64,000 nt of DNA from Salegentibacter lacus (GCF_020164555.1 NZ_JAIQZB010000012.1:62001-126000); one strand, 5' to 3'. Positions 18,700 through 28,960 are shown, numbered from the stretch's first letter. The notes: generated from the letters alone by a model not told the origin. Translations and numbers: made by a program.

Positions 18700-21671
18700 T
18701 GATCTATTTAAACTGTCATACCTGGTATTCGTTGCGCTACGGTACCTTTTCGGTAGAAAAGCTCTGTGAACTTGCTCGCAAATTTAACGTTGAATCTTTA
18801 GCGCTTACCGATATTAATAATACATCGGGCTGCCTGAATTTTATAAAAATCGCTTCGGAATATGGTGTAAATCCAATTACAGGAATTGATTTTAGAAATG
18901 GGGCAGAACAGCAATATATAGGACTTGCAAAGAATAATGAAGGTTTCAGGCAGTTGAACGAACATTTATCAGGGCAACTTCATTTAAAAAAAGAATTTAA
19001 ACCTGAAGCCCCTGAATTGCCTGATTGTTTTATTATTTATCCTTTTGAAAAAGTGGTAGCAAATAATAAATTCAGTTTTAAAGAAAATGAATTCATTGGG
19101 GTTTCGGTAGAAAGTCTGCGGAAACTTAAATTTTCTAAATACCTGGAATTTGAAGACAGACTAGTGTTGCTGCAAAGTGTGAGTTTCAGAAATAAGCGCG
19201 ATTATAACGCGCATCGTTTGCTACGTGCGATAGACAACAATACGCTGCTTAGCAAGCTTCCTGAAAACGAACAGGGTTCTTTCGCCCACCAAATGATACC
19301 TTCAGAAATTATTGCTGCGGAATTTGAAGATTTTCCCCATATTTTGGAGAATACCCGGGAACTGGTAAAAGCCTGCAGGGTCGATTTTGAATTTGGAAAA
19401 GAACAGAACCGAAATTTATTGGTTTCAGGTCACAGCGCCGAAGATGATGTGGCGCGTTTAAGGAAATTATGTAATGAAAACCTTCCAAAACGTTATCCCA
19501 AGGCTAAAGCAAAGGTTTTAGAACGGATGGAAAAAGAACTAAGTGCTATTATAAAACTCGGTTTTGTCTCTTATTTTTTGATCAATTACGATATTGTAAG
19601 TTATGCACGTTCCCGAAATTTCCCATTTATAGGTCGGGGGAGTGGTGCCAATTCCATTATTGCTTATATCATTGGAATTACCAATGTAGATCCCGTAGAA
19701 CTAGATTTATATTTTGAACGTTTTATTAATGAAAGTCGAAGCTCACCACCAGATTTTGATATCGATTTTTCCTGGAAAGATCGAAACGAAGTAACCGATT
19801 TTATTTTCAAAAAATACGAGTTCACCGCTTTAATGGGAACTTATGTAACTTTTAAACGTCGGGCTGTAGCCCGGGAACTGGGAAAGGTATTTGGCTTGCC
19901 TAAAGAGAATATCGATAAACTTTCAGCAGGATTTTTCAGTATAAATGAGCTGGATCAATTAGAGAAACTGGTATTGCGATATAGTGCATTAATTGAGGGT
20001 TTTCCTAATTATTTAAGCGTGCATTCCGGCGGAATTTTAATCCTGAATGAAAGCGTTTATAACTATGCCGCCACTTTTTTACCGCCCAAGGGTTTCGAGA
20101 CCATTCAGATAGATATGAATATCGCTGAAGATGTGGGAATCCATAAATTTGATATCCTCGCCCAACGCGGACTTTCGAAAATAACTGATGCTATTGAGAT
20201 TATAAAAAAAAATCAGCCAGGTGTTGAAATTGAGGATATAGAAAACATCGCGGTTTTTAAGGAAGATCCTGAAATTAATGAGTTGCTAAAAACCGGGGAT
20301 TGTATGGGGGTTTTTTATGTAGAATCCCCGGCAATGCGTGGCCTTCTCACCAAACTGCAAACCGATAATTATTTGAACCTGGTGGCGGCGAGCTCTATAA
20401 TTAGACCCGGAATTTCCAGCGGGGGAATGAAAGAAGAATATATAAAACGCCATCGCGATCCTTCGCGAAGAAAAATGGCTCATCCCGTGATGCTGGAAAT
20501 TATGGAAGACACCTACGGAGTTATGGTGTACCAGGAAGATGTGATGAAAGTGGCCCATAAATTCGCCGGACTTAGTTTTGAAGATGCCGATGTATTACGC
20601 CGCGGAATGAGTGGTAAGAAAACCTCTAAAGGCCAGATGGAACGGATTGAAGCTAAATTCCGAGCTAATTGCAGAGAGAAGAATTATAATGAGAAGATTA
20701 TTGATGAGGTTTGGGAGCAAATCTCCTCCTTTGCCGGTTATGCATTCCCCAAGGGGCATTCGGCTTCCTATGCGGTAGAGAGCTACCAGAGTTTGTATTT
20801 AAAGAAATATTTTCCGCTGGAGTTTATGGTGGCCGCGCTTAACAATGGCGGCGGATTTTACGATGTGGAAACTTATATCCAGGAGATTAGAAAGTGCGGA
20901 GGGAAAGTGCATCCACCCTGTATTAATAAAAGTGATCATCCTAATAGGATTTTTGGGAAAGATATCTACCTGGGCCTGGGCTATATCAAACAACTTGAAA
21001 CTAAAACCGTGCAGCAGATCCTGGAAAATCGTCAGTTTTTTGGTGTTTTTAAGTCCTTTGACGATTTTATAGACCGGGTGCATATTTCTATAGAGCAACT
21101 GAGTATTTTGCTGAAAATAGATGCTTTTAGGTTTACCAAAACAGATAAGCACCATTTGCTCTGGAAAGCCCATTTTAAGCTGAATGCCACCAAACCATCG
21201 GTTAAACAGGAAAAATTGTTTGCCACGCCGCACCGGGATTTTGAACTTCCGCAGTTTGAATATTCAGCATTGATAGAAGCTTTTGACCAATTAGAGTTGC
21301 TGGGTTTTCCACTTTGCTCGCATTTTAAATTGCTTAAAAATCCTATAGAAAAATCGGTAAAGGCAAAAGATTTAAAAGATTATGTGGGGAAGGAAATATT
21401 GATTTATGGTGCGCTAATTACTGCCAAAAAAACCGGAACTTCTAACGGGAAATATATGTATTTCGGGACTTTTTTTGATAAGGAAGGCGATGTATTCGAT
21501 ACGGTTCAATTCCCCGCTTCCGCAGAAAAATATCCACTGCGCAACAAAGGAATCTATAAATGCTACGGCACCGTGAATAACGATCTGGATTATATCTCTA
21601 TAAGTATAAAATGGCTGCAACGCCAGGACACGTTAACTGACCCCAGGTTGGTGGGGTACCAGTTTTCTTAG
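18699..21671 (+). CDS. DNA polymerase III alpha-type (DnaE), short form, coupled to dinB
   Basis: 990 residues, shorter than replicative DnaE (about 1100 to 1500). It has an N-terminal PHP domain with an altered start (NCHTWYSLRYGTFSVE), then the palm: GRGSGANSIIAYIIGI and PPDFDIDFSW with the two catalytic Asp, and FDILAQRGLSKI with the third. Then comes the fingers region and an OB domain near the end (LIYGALITAKKTGTSNGKY). Short length and coupling to a Y-family polymerase point to a damage-tolerance role like DnaE2 with ImuB, rather than genome replication. The assignment as a mutagenesis polymerase is inference. Confidence 0.88.
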   Translation: MIYLNCHTWYSLRYGTFSVEKLCELARKFNVESLALTDINNTSGCLNFIKIASEYGVNPITGIDFRNGAEQQYIGLAKNNEGFRQLNEHLSGQLHLKKEFKPEAPELPDCFIIYPFEKVVANNKFSFKENEFIGVSVESLRKLKFSKYLEFEDRLVLLQSVSFRNKRDYNAHRLLRAIDNNTLLSKLPENEQGSFAHQMIPSEIIAAEFEDFPHILENTRELVKACRVDFEFGKEQNRNLLVSGHSAEDDVARLRKLCNENLPKRYPKAKAKVLERMEKELSAIIKLGFVSYFLINYDIVSYARSRNFPFIGRGSGANSIIAYIIGITNVDPVELDLYFERFINESRSSPPDFDIDFSWKDRNEVTDFIFKKYEFTALMGTYVTFKRRAVARELGKVFGLPKENIDKLSAGFFSINELDQLEKLVLRYSALIEGFPNYLSVHSGGILILNESVYNYAATFLPPKGFETIQIDMNIAEDVGIHKFDILAQRGLSKITDAIEIIKKNQPGVEIEDIENIAVFKEDPEINELLKTGDCMGVFYVESPAMRGLLTKLQTDNYLNLVAASSIIRPGISSGGMKEEYIKRHRDPSRRKMAHPVMLEIMEDTYGVMVYQEDVMKVAHKFAGLSFEDADVLRRGMSGKKTSKGQMERIEAKFRANCREKNYNEKIIDEVWEQISSFAGYAFPKGHSASYAVESYQSLYLKKYFPLEFMVAALNNGGGFYDVETYIQEIRKCGGKVHPPCINKSDHPNRIFGKDIYLGLGYIKQLETKTVQQILENRQFFGVFKSFDDFIDRVHISIEQLSILLKIDAFRFTKTDKHHLLWKAHFKLNATKPSVKQEKLFATPHRDFELPQFEYSALIEAFDQLELLGFPLCSHFKLLKNPIEKSVKAKDLKDYVGKEILIYGALITAKKTGTSNGKYMYFGTFFDKEGDVFDTVQFPASAEKYPLRNKGIYKCYGTVNNDLDYISISIKWLQRQDTLTDPRLVGYQFS

Positions 21672-21740
21672 GCATTATTGTCACTCTGAATTTATTTCAG
21701 GTTCAAGGGTTTTAGAAATAAAAATCTCATTTTTCATATG

Positions 21741-21826
21741 CGTCATACCGAACCTGTTTCAGAACCTGCTCCGAAATTTATTCGGAGATCTAACATATTA
21801 GAATCTGAAACAAGTTCAGATTGACG
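21741..21826. repeat. Intergenic palindromic repeat element
   Basis: Outer inverted repeat: 21741-21762 against 21805-21826 (GTTTCAG / CTGAAAC core, with CGTCA at the left end and TGACG at the right). A nested perfect stem CTCCGAA / TTCGGAG lies at 21769-21787. It sits between the converging dnaE and purC genes. The form resembles REP-type elements that occur in many copies in Flavobacteria, and it can also serve as a bidirectional terminator. Confidence 0.65.
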
Positions 21827-21847
21827 TAAACAAGAATTATAAAACCT

Positions 21848-22795
21848 TTATTTCAAATACTGCAACACATTATTCTCAATACGGGTTTCAATATTGCTGA
21901 TGTCACCTTTAATAAAAGTTTCGCCGGTAATTTTTTCGTATAATTCTATATAGCGTTCAGAAACCGATTCGATATATTCATCGCTCATTTCGGGCAGGAT
22001 CTGGCCTTCCAGACCTTGAAATTTATTTTCAATAAGCCATTGCCTTACAAATTCTTTCGATAATTGTTTTTGCGGCTCGTCTTTGTCCTGTCTTTCCCGG
22101 TAGCCATCGGCATAAAAATAGCGGGAAGAATCGGGGGTGTGGATCTCGTCGATTAAAAGAATTTCCCCATCGGCATTTTTACCAAATTCGTATTTAGTAT
22201 CTACTAAAATTAAACCTCTTTTTGCGGCGATTTCGGTTCCGCGTTTAAAAAGATTTCGGGTATATCTTTCAAGAATTTCGTAATCTTCTTTAGAAACAAT
22301 AGCACGCGTTAAGATTTCCTCTTTAGAAATATCTTCATCGTGATCCCCCTGTTCGGCTTTGGTAGCGGGAGTGATAATTGGCTCCGGGAATTTGTCATTC
22401 TCCTTCATTCCATTAGGCATTTCTACCCCGCAAAGCATACGTTTTCCGGCTTTATATTCCCTCGCGGCGTGGCCGGCAAGATATCCACGAATAACCATTT
22501 CAATTTTAAAAGGCTCGCAAGCCTGGCCCACAGCAACATTTGGATCTGGAGTTGCTTCCAGCCAATTGGGGACAAGGTCACGAGTTGCTTCCATCATTTT
22601 TGTGGCAATCTGATTAAGGATCTGACCTTTGTAGGGAATACCCTTTGGCATCACCACATCAAAAGCCGAAAGCCTATCGGTGGCCACAATTACAAGTTTG
22701 TTGTTTTCTAAAGTATATACGTCCCGCACTTTGCCTTTGTAAATATCGGTTTGGCCGGGAAAATTGAATTCGGTTTTTATAATGGTATTCTTCAT
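21848..22795 (-). CDS. purC: Phosphoribosylaminoimidazole-succinocarboxamide synthase
   Basis: 315 residues, the eukaryote/Bacteroidetes length form. Motifs: [10 protein letters not shown] near the start, [25 protein letters not shown], and LVDTKYEFG with [11 protein letters not shown] near 210-230. It joins aspartate to CAIR with ATP, step eight of purine synthesis. It follows phoH on the same strand after 58 bp and is probably cotranscribed. Confidence 0.95.
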   Translation of the reverse strand: MKNTIIKTEFNFPGQTDIYKGKVRDVYTLENNKLVIVATDRLSAFDVVMPKGIPYKGQILNQIATKMMEATRDLVPNWLEATPDPNVAVGQACEPFKIEMVIRGYLAGHAAREYKAGKRMLCGVEMPNGMKENDKFPEPIITPATKAEQGDHDEDISKEEILTRAIVSKEDYEILERYTRNLFKRGTEIAAKRGLILVDTKYEFGKNADGEILLIDEIHTPDSSRYFYADGYRERQDKDEPQKQLSKEFVRQWLIENKFQGLEGQILPEMSDEYIESVSERYIELYEKITGETFIKGDISNIETRIENNVLQYLK

Positions 22796-22853
22796 TAGGA
22801 TTTATTCTAAAATTTGGAAACTAGAAAATTTGAAATTGAGAAGTGAATTTAAA

Positions 22854-23807
22854 TTAGTCGGTATGTTCAATTTCTTTGTAGGCAGAAATAATCTTTTTTA
22901 CCAGTCGGTGTCTAATTACATCTTTATCGTCCAGGTAAATTATTCCCACACCTTTTACTTCTTTTAGAACCAGTAAAGCTTCTTTTAAACCTGAAATAAC
23001 CCTGCGTGGCAAATCTATTTGCCCCGGGTCTCCGGTAATCATAAATTTGGCGCTCTTCCCCATTCGGGTAAGAAACATTTTCATTTGCGCGTGGGTGGTA
23101 TTTTGGGCTTCATCTAAAATCACAAAAGCGTTATCCAATGTACGGCCACGCATAAAAGCAAGGGGTGCAATTTGTATCACTCCTTTTTCAATAAAAGAAT
23201 CCAGTCTTTCCTGCGGAATCATATCGCGTAACGCATCATAAAGTGGCTGCATATATGGATCGAGTTTCTCTTTAAGGTCGCCGGGAAGAAAACCAAGGTT
23301 TTCACCAGCTTCAACCGCGGGACGGGTAAGGATAATTCTGCGAACCTGTTTGTCTTTTAAAGCTTTAACGGCAAGTGCAACACCGGTGTAGGTTTTACCC
23401 GTACCGGCAGGGCCAATGGCAAAAACCATATCGTTTTTACGCATCAGTTCTACCAGTTTTCTTTGGTTTGCAGTTTGGGCTTTTACCAGTCGGCCGCCAA
23501 CACCGTGAACCAGAACTTCTCCGCTTTCGTCTGAAGTTTGATAATCTGAACTTTTATCGCTGGTAAGCACTCTTTCAATTACATTTTCGTCCAGTTTATT
23601 ATACTTTCCGAAGTGCTCCATAAGCATCGTGATGCGTTCATCAAATTCTTCCAGCATTTCTTCGTCCCCAAAAACCTTAATTTTATTTCCGCGGGCTACA
23701 ATCTTCAGTTTGGGAAAGTATTTTTTAAGAAGTTCAATATTCTCGTTGTTCTGCCCAAAAAATTCGCGGGGATTAATTTCCGAAAGTTCAATTACAATTT
23801 CGTTCAA
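22854..23807 (-). CDS. phoH: PhoH family ATPase
   Basis: 317 residues. A short N-terminal KH-like part is followed by the ATPase core: AIGPAGTGKTYTGVALAV (Walker A), LTRPAVEAGENLGFLPGDL, AFVILDEAQNTTHAQMKMF (Walker B) and ITGDPGQIDLP. No ATG precedes the conserved start MNEIVIELSE; an in-frame stop lies five codons upstream, so the TTG at 23807 must be used. PhoH proteins are cytosolic ATPases linked to RNA metabolism and often neighbour ybeY. Confidence 0.93.
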   Translation of the reverse strand: MNEIVIELSEINPREFFGQNNENIELLKKYFPKLKIVARGNKIKVFGDEEMLEEFDERITMLMEHFGKYNKLDENVIERVLTSDKSSDYQTSDESGEVLVHGVGGRLVKAQTANQRKLVELMRKNDMVFAIGPAGTGKTYTGVALAVKALKDKQVRRIILTRPAVEAGENLGFLPGDLKEKLDPYMQPLYDALRDMIPQERLDSFIEKGVIQIAPLAFMRGRTLDNAFVILDEAQNTTHAQMKMFLTRMGKSAKFMITGDPGQIDLPRRVISGLKEALLVLKEVKGVGIIYLDDKDVIRHRLVKKIISAYKEIEHTD

Positions 23808-24026
23808 AGGCTTATGGTTTTAGTTGAAAAGTGATGTTCAAAACATTTTTATTTATAGCGGTTCTTTATTTGTAGCTACTAAGTTTTAATGCTAATTTTG
23901 GCAGGCAGAAGTTAAAATGACTGCATTGAATTTTTAATTGAAAATCCAAATAATTTTATCTTCGCTTACTATACAAACTTACATAAAATAAGTGCTTACA
24001 AGTTAAAAAAATATTAACAATCACCT

Positions 24027-24866
24027 ATGGCTATCATTACTTTAACCACCGATTTTGGAGAGAAAGATTACTTTGTGGGAGCGGTTAAGGGAGCTATTTA
24101 TAGCGAATTGAAAGATGTTAGAATTGTTGATATTTCACATTCGGTTTCTCCGTTTCATATTAGTGAGGCCGCTTACATTATTAAAAACGCTTATAATAGT
24201 TTTCCAAAAGGAAGTATTCATATAATCGGGATCGATTCAGAATTTACCCCGGAGAATAAGCATTTGGCTGTTTTGCTCGACGATCATTATTTTATTTGTG
24301 CCAATAACGGAATTTTATCTTTGCTGGCTTCAGAAATAAAGCCAGAGAAAATTGTAGAAATTAATATTCACGATACTATAGAAACCAATTTTCCTGTTTT
24401 GGATGTTTTTGTTAAAGTAGCCTGTCATTTAGCACGAGGAGGAACTCTTGATGTTATTGGGAAGAATATTAGTGAAATAAAATACCTGAAACAGTTTGAA
24501 CCCACTATTAATTCGGAAAAAAACCAGATCGTTGGCCACGTTTTATATATCGATAACTATGGAAATGTGGTGACAAATATTAGCCGTAAACTTTTTGAAA
24601 ATGTGGGAAAAGGAAGAGATTATATATTGAGCGCGAGAATGGTTACTTTTCCGCAGATTTATGAAGCTTATTCCGACTGGATCAATTTTGATGTAGAAAA
24701 AGAGAACAGAGGAGAGGAAGATGGCAAGAGACTTGCGTTGTTTAATTCGGCCGGGTATATAGAACTTGCAATTTATAAAAGTAACCCTTCTACAGTAGGC
24801 AGCGCGTCTACACTTTTTGGCCTGGAACACCGGGATACGGTAACTATTAAATTTAATGAAAAATGA
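24027..24866 (+). CDS. SAM hydroxide adenosyltransferase (SAM hydrolase, DUF62)
   Basis: 279 residues. The N-terminal domain carries ITLTTDFGEKDYFVGAVKG and DISHSVSPFHISEAAYII, the signature of the SAM-dependent chlorinase/fluorinase/hydrolase family. The C-terminal beta-barrel holds YIDNYGNVVTNIS. Chromosomal members with this sequence split S-adenosylmethionine to adenosine and methionine. First gene of a packed run: SAM hydrolase, monooxygenase, gldF, gldG. The next start overlaps its stop (ATGA). Confidence 0.9.
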   Translation: MAIITLTTDFGEKDYFVGAVKGAIYSELKDVRIVDISHSVSPFHISEAAYIIKNAYNSFPKGSIHIIGIDSEFTPENKHLAVLLDDHYFICANNGILSLLASEIKPEKIVEINIHDTIETNFPVLDVFVKVACHLARGGTLDVIGKNISEIKYLKQFEPTINSEKNQIVGHVLYIDNYGNVVTNISRKLFENVGKGRDYILSARMVTFPQIYEAYSDWINFDVEKENRGEEDGKRLALFNSAGYIELAIYKSNPSTVGSASTLFGLEHRDTVTIKFNEK

Positions 24867-25156
24867 TACACAGAATTGTGAAAATGGAATTTGATCCTAA
24901 TAAAATTGAAGTGTTCCTTTCTAATTTTGAGGAAAATAAAAGCAAGATAAGAGCCTCCGATGGGTGTTTTAAACTGGAATTATTGCGAGATCAGCACAAT
25001 ACAAATATCTTTTTTACGTATAGTTATTGGACAGATGAAGCCTCTTTGGAAAAATACCGAAATTCGGAATTATTTAAAAATGTATGGGCAAAGACCAAAG
25101 TGCTTTTTAATGCCAAACCGGTTGCCTGGAGTACCAATGTTATAAGTAGCGAATAA
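24863..25156 (+). CDS. Antibiotic biosynthesis monooxygenase-like (ABM) protein
   Basis: 97 residues, one ferredoxin-like alpha-beta barrel. It opens MIHRIVKMEFDPNKIEVF and holds the ABM pattern CFKLELLRD, then FTYSYWTDEASLEKYRNSELF. Such proteins are cofactor-free quinol monooxygenases or heme-degrading-like dimers; no substrate can be inferred. It overlaps the SAM hydrolase gene by four bases and precedes gldF by 24 bp. Confidence 0.8.
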   Translation: MIHRIVKMEFDPNKIEVFLSNFEENKSKIRASDGCFKLELLRDQHNTNIFFTYSYWTDEASLEKYRNSELFKNVWAKTKVLFNAKPVAWSTNVISSE

Positions 25157-25180
25157 TAAAATTTAGAATCATTTTTGCCA

Positions 25181-25918
25181 ATGTTGGCTATTTTAAACAA
25201 AGAAATAAATTCATTTTTTTCGTCACCAATCGGTTACCTGGTGATTGGGATCTTTTTGGTGGTCTGCGGCTTGTTTTTATTTGTTTTTACCGGAGATTAC
25301 AACATTCTGGATAATGGTTTTGCCGATGTAAAACCTTTCTTTAACCTCGCGCCCTGGATCTTTATTTTTCTTATCCCAGCCATTACCATGAAAAGTTTTT
25401 CCGAAGAAAAACGCCAGGGAACTATGGAGCTGCTACTTACCCGCCCCATTGGTTTTACACAACTTGTTTTAGGAAAATATTTTGGCGCTTTAATTTTGGT
25501 GCTTTTAGCTATTTTGCCCAGTATTTTATATGTAGTTACTATTCATCAACTGGGAAGTCCTGTGGGAAATTTTGATTTAGGTGCCACCCTGGGTTCTTAT
25601 TTAGGTTTAATTTTTCTTGGAGGCTGTTATACGGCAATCGGCATTTTTGCCTCTTCATTTTCCGAAAATCAGATCATATCCTTTATCATCGCGGTTTTTT
25701 TATGTTTTCTGAGCTTTTTCGCTTTTGAAGGATTGGGAAATCTGGATCTTTTTGGAAGCATAAATTATGGGGTAGAATATCTAGGGATTAGTTTTCATTA
25801 CCAGAGTATTAGCAGGGGTGTGATAGACACTCGAGATATTATTTATTTTTTAAGTTTTATCGTGCTGTTTCTGAAACTAACGCAGATAAGGTTAATCTCA
25901 ATTCAGAAAAAATCTTAG
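25181..25918 (+). CDS. gldF: Gliding motility ABC transporter permease GldF
   Basis: 245 residues with six membrane segments. It begins MLAILNKEINSFFSSPIGYL, the typical GldF start, so the ATG at 25181 is chosen over the TTG two codons earlier. PAITMKSFSEEKRQGTMELLLTRPI is the cytoplasmic coupling segment common to ABC-2 permeases. Together with GldG, and GldA encoded elsewhere, it forms an ABC transporter needed for gliding in some Flavobacteria. Confidence 0.93.
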   Translation: MLAILNKEINSFFSSPIGYLVIGIFLVVCGLFLFVFTGDYNILDNGFADVKPFFNLAPWIFIFLIPAITMKSFSEEKRQGTMELLLTRPIGFTQLVLGKYFGALILVLLAILPSILYVVTIHQLGSPVGNFDLGATLGSYLGLIFLGGCYTAIGIFASSFSENQIISFIIAVFLCFLSFFAFEGLGNLDLFGSINYGVEYLGISFHYQSISRGVIDTRDIIYFLSFIVLFLKLTQIRLISIQKKS

Positions 25919-25921
25919 GCT

Positions 25922-27592
25922 GTGAAATATCAAAACACCTATAAAGCTGTTTTTCTGTTGCTCCTTGCTGTAGTTGCGATAAACCTGCTGGCGGCGAATT
26001 TTTTTGAGCGAATAGACCTAACCCGTGACGGGCGTTATACGTTATCTCCGGCTGCAAGGGGAATTGTTTCAGATGCTGATTCGCCTATTGTTATTGAGGT
26101 TTTTTTAGAAGGAAATTTCCCTGCGGAATTTAGAAGGCTTCGGAATGAAACCCGTCAAATGCTGGAAGAATTTTCAGCATATAACAGTAATATTAAGTTC
26201 ACTTTCACCAATCCGTTAGAAGAAACCAATGATGCTGAAGCTACCGCGCAGGATTTTTACCAGAGAGGAATGCCGCCTGCAAGGGTAAGCGTTCAGGAAA
26301 GCGGGAAAAGCTCTGAAGCTTTGGTTTTCCCCTGGGCAGTTGCCAAGCTTGGCGAAAAAAAAGTGCAAATTCCTTTATTAAAAAATAAACTTGGTGCTAC
26401 CGATGAGGAACGTGTTTCCAGCTCGGTGCAGCAACTAGAATACGCTATCGCCAATGCCCTGAATAAACTGATATATCCTCGGGAAAAGAAGATTGCGGTT
26501 ATGCGCGGGAATGGGGAATTGCCTGATGCACAAATAGCCGATTTTATTAAAACCCTGCAGGAATATTATTTTATGGCGCCGTTTACTTTAGATTCGGTCG
26601 CGGTAAATCCTCAAAAAACGCTTCAGCAGTTAAAGGAATACGATTTAATTATCGAGGCTAAACCCACCCAGGCTTTTACCGAAAATGAAAAATTTGTTTT
26701 AGACCAATATACTATGAGTGGTGGAAAATCGCTTTGGCTTACTGAAGTCGTAGCAATGGAAACCGATAGCTTACTTAATCCGTCTGGCCGTGCTTTTGCT
26801 TTACCGCGCGATCTTAATTTGGGTGATTTTTTCTTTTCCTATGGTATTCGTATTAACCCGGTTTTGATCAACGATATTTATTCGGCACCGATTATTTTGG
26901 CTTCGGGACAGGGAAATAACACGCGATTTAATCCGTATCCCTGGTTTTATAGTCCGTTGACCACTTCACCGAACGATCACCCGATAATCAATAATATTGA
27001 AGCGGTAAAATTTGAGTATGCGAATCAAATTGATACGCTTCAGAATAATATTGACAAAACTATTTTATTAAGCAGTTCGCCCCAAACCAGGCTGGAAGGT
27101 ACGCCCCGTGAAATCAGCCTTGAAATGGTAAGCAGGGAGCCCGATTTAGCTACCTATACAGATGGGGAACAACCGCTGGCTGTTTTACTGGAAGGAGAAT
27201 TTACTTCGGTTTATAAAAACAGGATTAAACCTTTTGAAATTGAAAATCCATTGGATGAAAGCCGGGAAACTAAAATGCTGGTTATTTCAGATGGGGATGT
27301 GATAAAAAACGATGTGCAACGCGGAGAACCGCTAGAGCTTGGTTTTGAGCGTTATACCGGGAATACTTACGGGAACAAAGAATTTTTGCTAAACGCCGTA
27401 AATTATATGCTGGACGACAGCGGACTTATAGATATACGCAGCAAGGAAATAAATATCGCTTTTCTAGACGATCAAAAAGCTGCTGATGAGCGGGAAAAAT
27501 GGCAGGTAATTAACCTGGTTTTGCCTTTAATCCTTTTAGGAGTTTTTGCTTTCGGATTTAATTATATCAGAAAAAGGAAATACCTCAAATAG
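25922..27592 (+). CDS. gldG: Gliding motility-associated ABC component GldG
   Basis: 556 residues starting at GTG. An N-terminal helix (YKAVFLLLLAVVAINLLA) is followed by FFERIDLTRDGRYTLSPAA, the GldG/ABC_transp_aux signature. A large extracytoplasmic domain follows, then a C-terminal helix (WQVINLVLPLILLGVFAFGF) and a short basic tail. It sits three bases after gldF. It is the membrane-anchored auxiliary subunit of the gliding ABC transporter. Confidence 0.93.
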   Translation: MKYQNTYKAVFLLLLAVVAINLLAANFFERIDLTRDGRYTLSPAARGIVSDADSPIVIEVFLEGNFPAEFRRLRNETRQMLEEFSAYNSNIKFTFTNPLEETNDAEATAQDFYQRGMPPARVSVQESGKSSEALVFPWAVAKLGEKKVQIPLLKNKLGATDEERVSSSVQQLEYAIANALNKLIYPREKKIAVMRGNGELPDAQIADFIKTLQEYYFMAPFTLDSVAVNPQKTLQQLKEYDLIIEAKPTQAFTENEKFVLDQYTMSGGKSLWLTEVVAMETDSLLNPSGRAFALPRDLNLGDFFFSYGIRINPVLINDIYSAPIILASGQGNNTRFNPYPWFYSPLTTSPNDHPIINNIEAVKFEYANQIDTLQNNIDKTILLSSSPQTRLEGTPREISLEMVSREPDLATYTDGEQPLAVLLEGEFTSVYKNRIKPFEIENPLDESRETKMLVISDGDVIKNDVQRGEPLELGFERYTGNTYGNKEFLLNAVNYMLDDSGLIDIRSKEINIAFLDDQKAADEREKWQVINLVLPLILLGVFAFGFNYIRKRKYLK

Positions 27593-27755
27593 CTTTCCCG
27601 TACTTCTATTTTTAGGAAATAAATTCAACATATTAACAATCTTAAAAATATTATTCATTTTAAGACACTGAAAAACAGTTTTTTAAATAGAATATTAATG
27701 TTTTTGATGTTAATAAAAACTCGCCGCCACAAGCTCAATTTTTAATAGATTAAAA

Positions 27756-27763
27756 TATATTTG
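27756..27763 (+). promoter_or_regulatory. -7 box (TATATTTG) of dnaN
   Basis: Exact TAnnTTTG match, 28 bp before the dnaN ATG. The gap from gldG (199 bp) shows no other signal beyond AT-rich sequence. Confidence 0.65.
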
Positions 27764-27791
27764 TATTGATTTCTAATTAATCACAAAGCCG

Positions 27792-28910
27792 ATGAAATTT
27801 ATTGTATCCAGCAGTTATTTGCTGAAACAGCTTCAGATACTGGGTGGTGTTATTAACAACACCAACACCCTTCCAATTTTAGACAATTTTTTATTCGATC
27901 TTAAGCAGGACGAGCTTACGGTTTCTGCCTCAGACCTTGAAACTACAATGTCTGCCAAACTTAAGGTGGAATCAGATTCCGAAGGAAAAATAGCAGTGCC
28001 AGCAAAGTTACTTTTAGACACGCTAAAGACCTTTCCGGAGCAGCCATTAACTTTTGTTGCTGAAGATAATAACACGATAGAATTAAGCTCTAACCACGGT
28101 AAATACGCGCTTGCGTATGCTGATGGTGAAGAATTTCCGAATCCGGTTGAATTGGAAGATCCAAGCAGCACGGTTATAGAAGGAGATATTTTGGCAACTG
28201 CGATTAGCAAAACCATTTTCGCTTCAGGAAACGACGATCTTCGCCCAGTAATGAGCGGGGTTTTCTTTCAGTTTACTACAGAAGGATTGACTTTTGTGGC
28301 AACTGATGCACATAAATTAGTGAAGTATCAGCGGGAAGATGTTTCTGCTTCGCAGGCTTCAGATTTTATTATGCCGAAAAAGCCGTTAAACCTTTTAAAA
28401 GGAATTTTGGCCGGTAGTGAAAGTGAAGTGCTTATTGAATACAACGATTCCAACGCAAAATTCACTTTTGATGATACGCAGTTGGTTTGCCGTTTAATTG
28501 ACGGAAAATATCCAAATTACGAAGCGGTAATTCCGAAGGAAAACCCGAATAAATTAACCATAGAGCGCAACCAGTTTTTGAGTTCAGTACGCAGGGTTTC
28601 TATTTTCTCTAATAAAACTACGCACCAGGTAAGATTAAAAATTGCTGGAGCTGAATTAAATATTTCTGCAGAAGATGTCGATTACAGCAATAAGGCCGAA
28701 GAGCGTTTAACCTGTTCTTACCAGGGAGACGATATGCAAATTGGTTTCAACTCGCGTTTCCTGACTGAAATGCTTAATAATTTAACTTCCGATGAAGTTC
28801 AACTGGAAATGAGTTTACCAAACCGTGCGGGAATTTTAACTCCAGTTGACGGACTCGACCCAGGAGAAAAAATTACTATGTTGGTAATGCCAGTGATGCT
28901 TAATAATTAG
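27792..28910 (+). CDS. dnaN: DNA polymerase III beta sliding clamp
   Basis: 372 residues, normal length. It begins MKFIVSSSYLLKQLQILGGV and shows the clamp pattern NTLPILDNFLFDL, then GRF-type PVMSGVFFQFTTEGLTFVATDAHKL at the second-domain start, and ends with the conserved ITMLVMPVMLNN. It forms the ring that tethers DNA polymerases. A terminator follows directly. Confidence 0.96.
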   Translation: MKFIVSSSYLLKQLQILGGVINNTNTLPILDNFLFDLKQDELTVSASDLETTMSAKLKVESDSEGKIAVPAKLLLDTLKTFPEQPLTFVAEDNNTIELSSNHGKYALAYADGEEFPNPVELEDPSSTVIEGDILATAISKTIFASGNDDLRPVMSGVFFQFTTEGLTFVATDAHKLVKYQREDVSASQASDFIMPKKPLNLLKGILAGSESEVLIEYNDSNAKFTFDDTQLVCRLIDGKYPNYEAVIPKENPNKLTIERNQFLSSVRRVSIFSNKTTHQVRLKIAGAELNISAEDVDYSNKAEERLTCSYQGDDMQIGFNSRFLTEMLNNLTSDEVQLEMSLPNRAGILTPVDGLDPGEKITMLVMPVMLNN

Positions 28911-28931
28911 TATAAAGAATTGAATATATAG

Positions 28932-28960
28932 AAAAAGGCAGCCAATCGGCTGCCTTTTTG
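28932..28960 (+). terminator. Terminator after dnaN
   Basis: Perfect stem AAAAAGGCAGCC / GGCTGCCTTTTT with a four-base loop. Confidence 0.9.
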
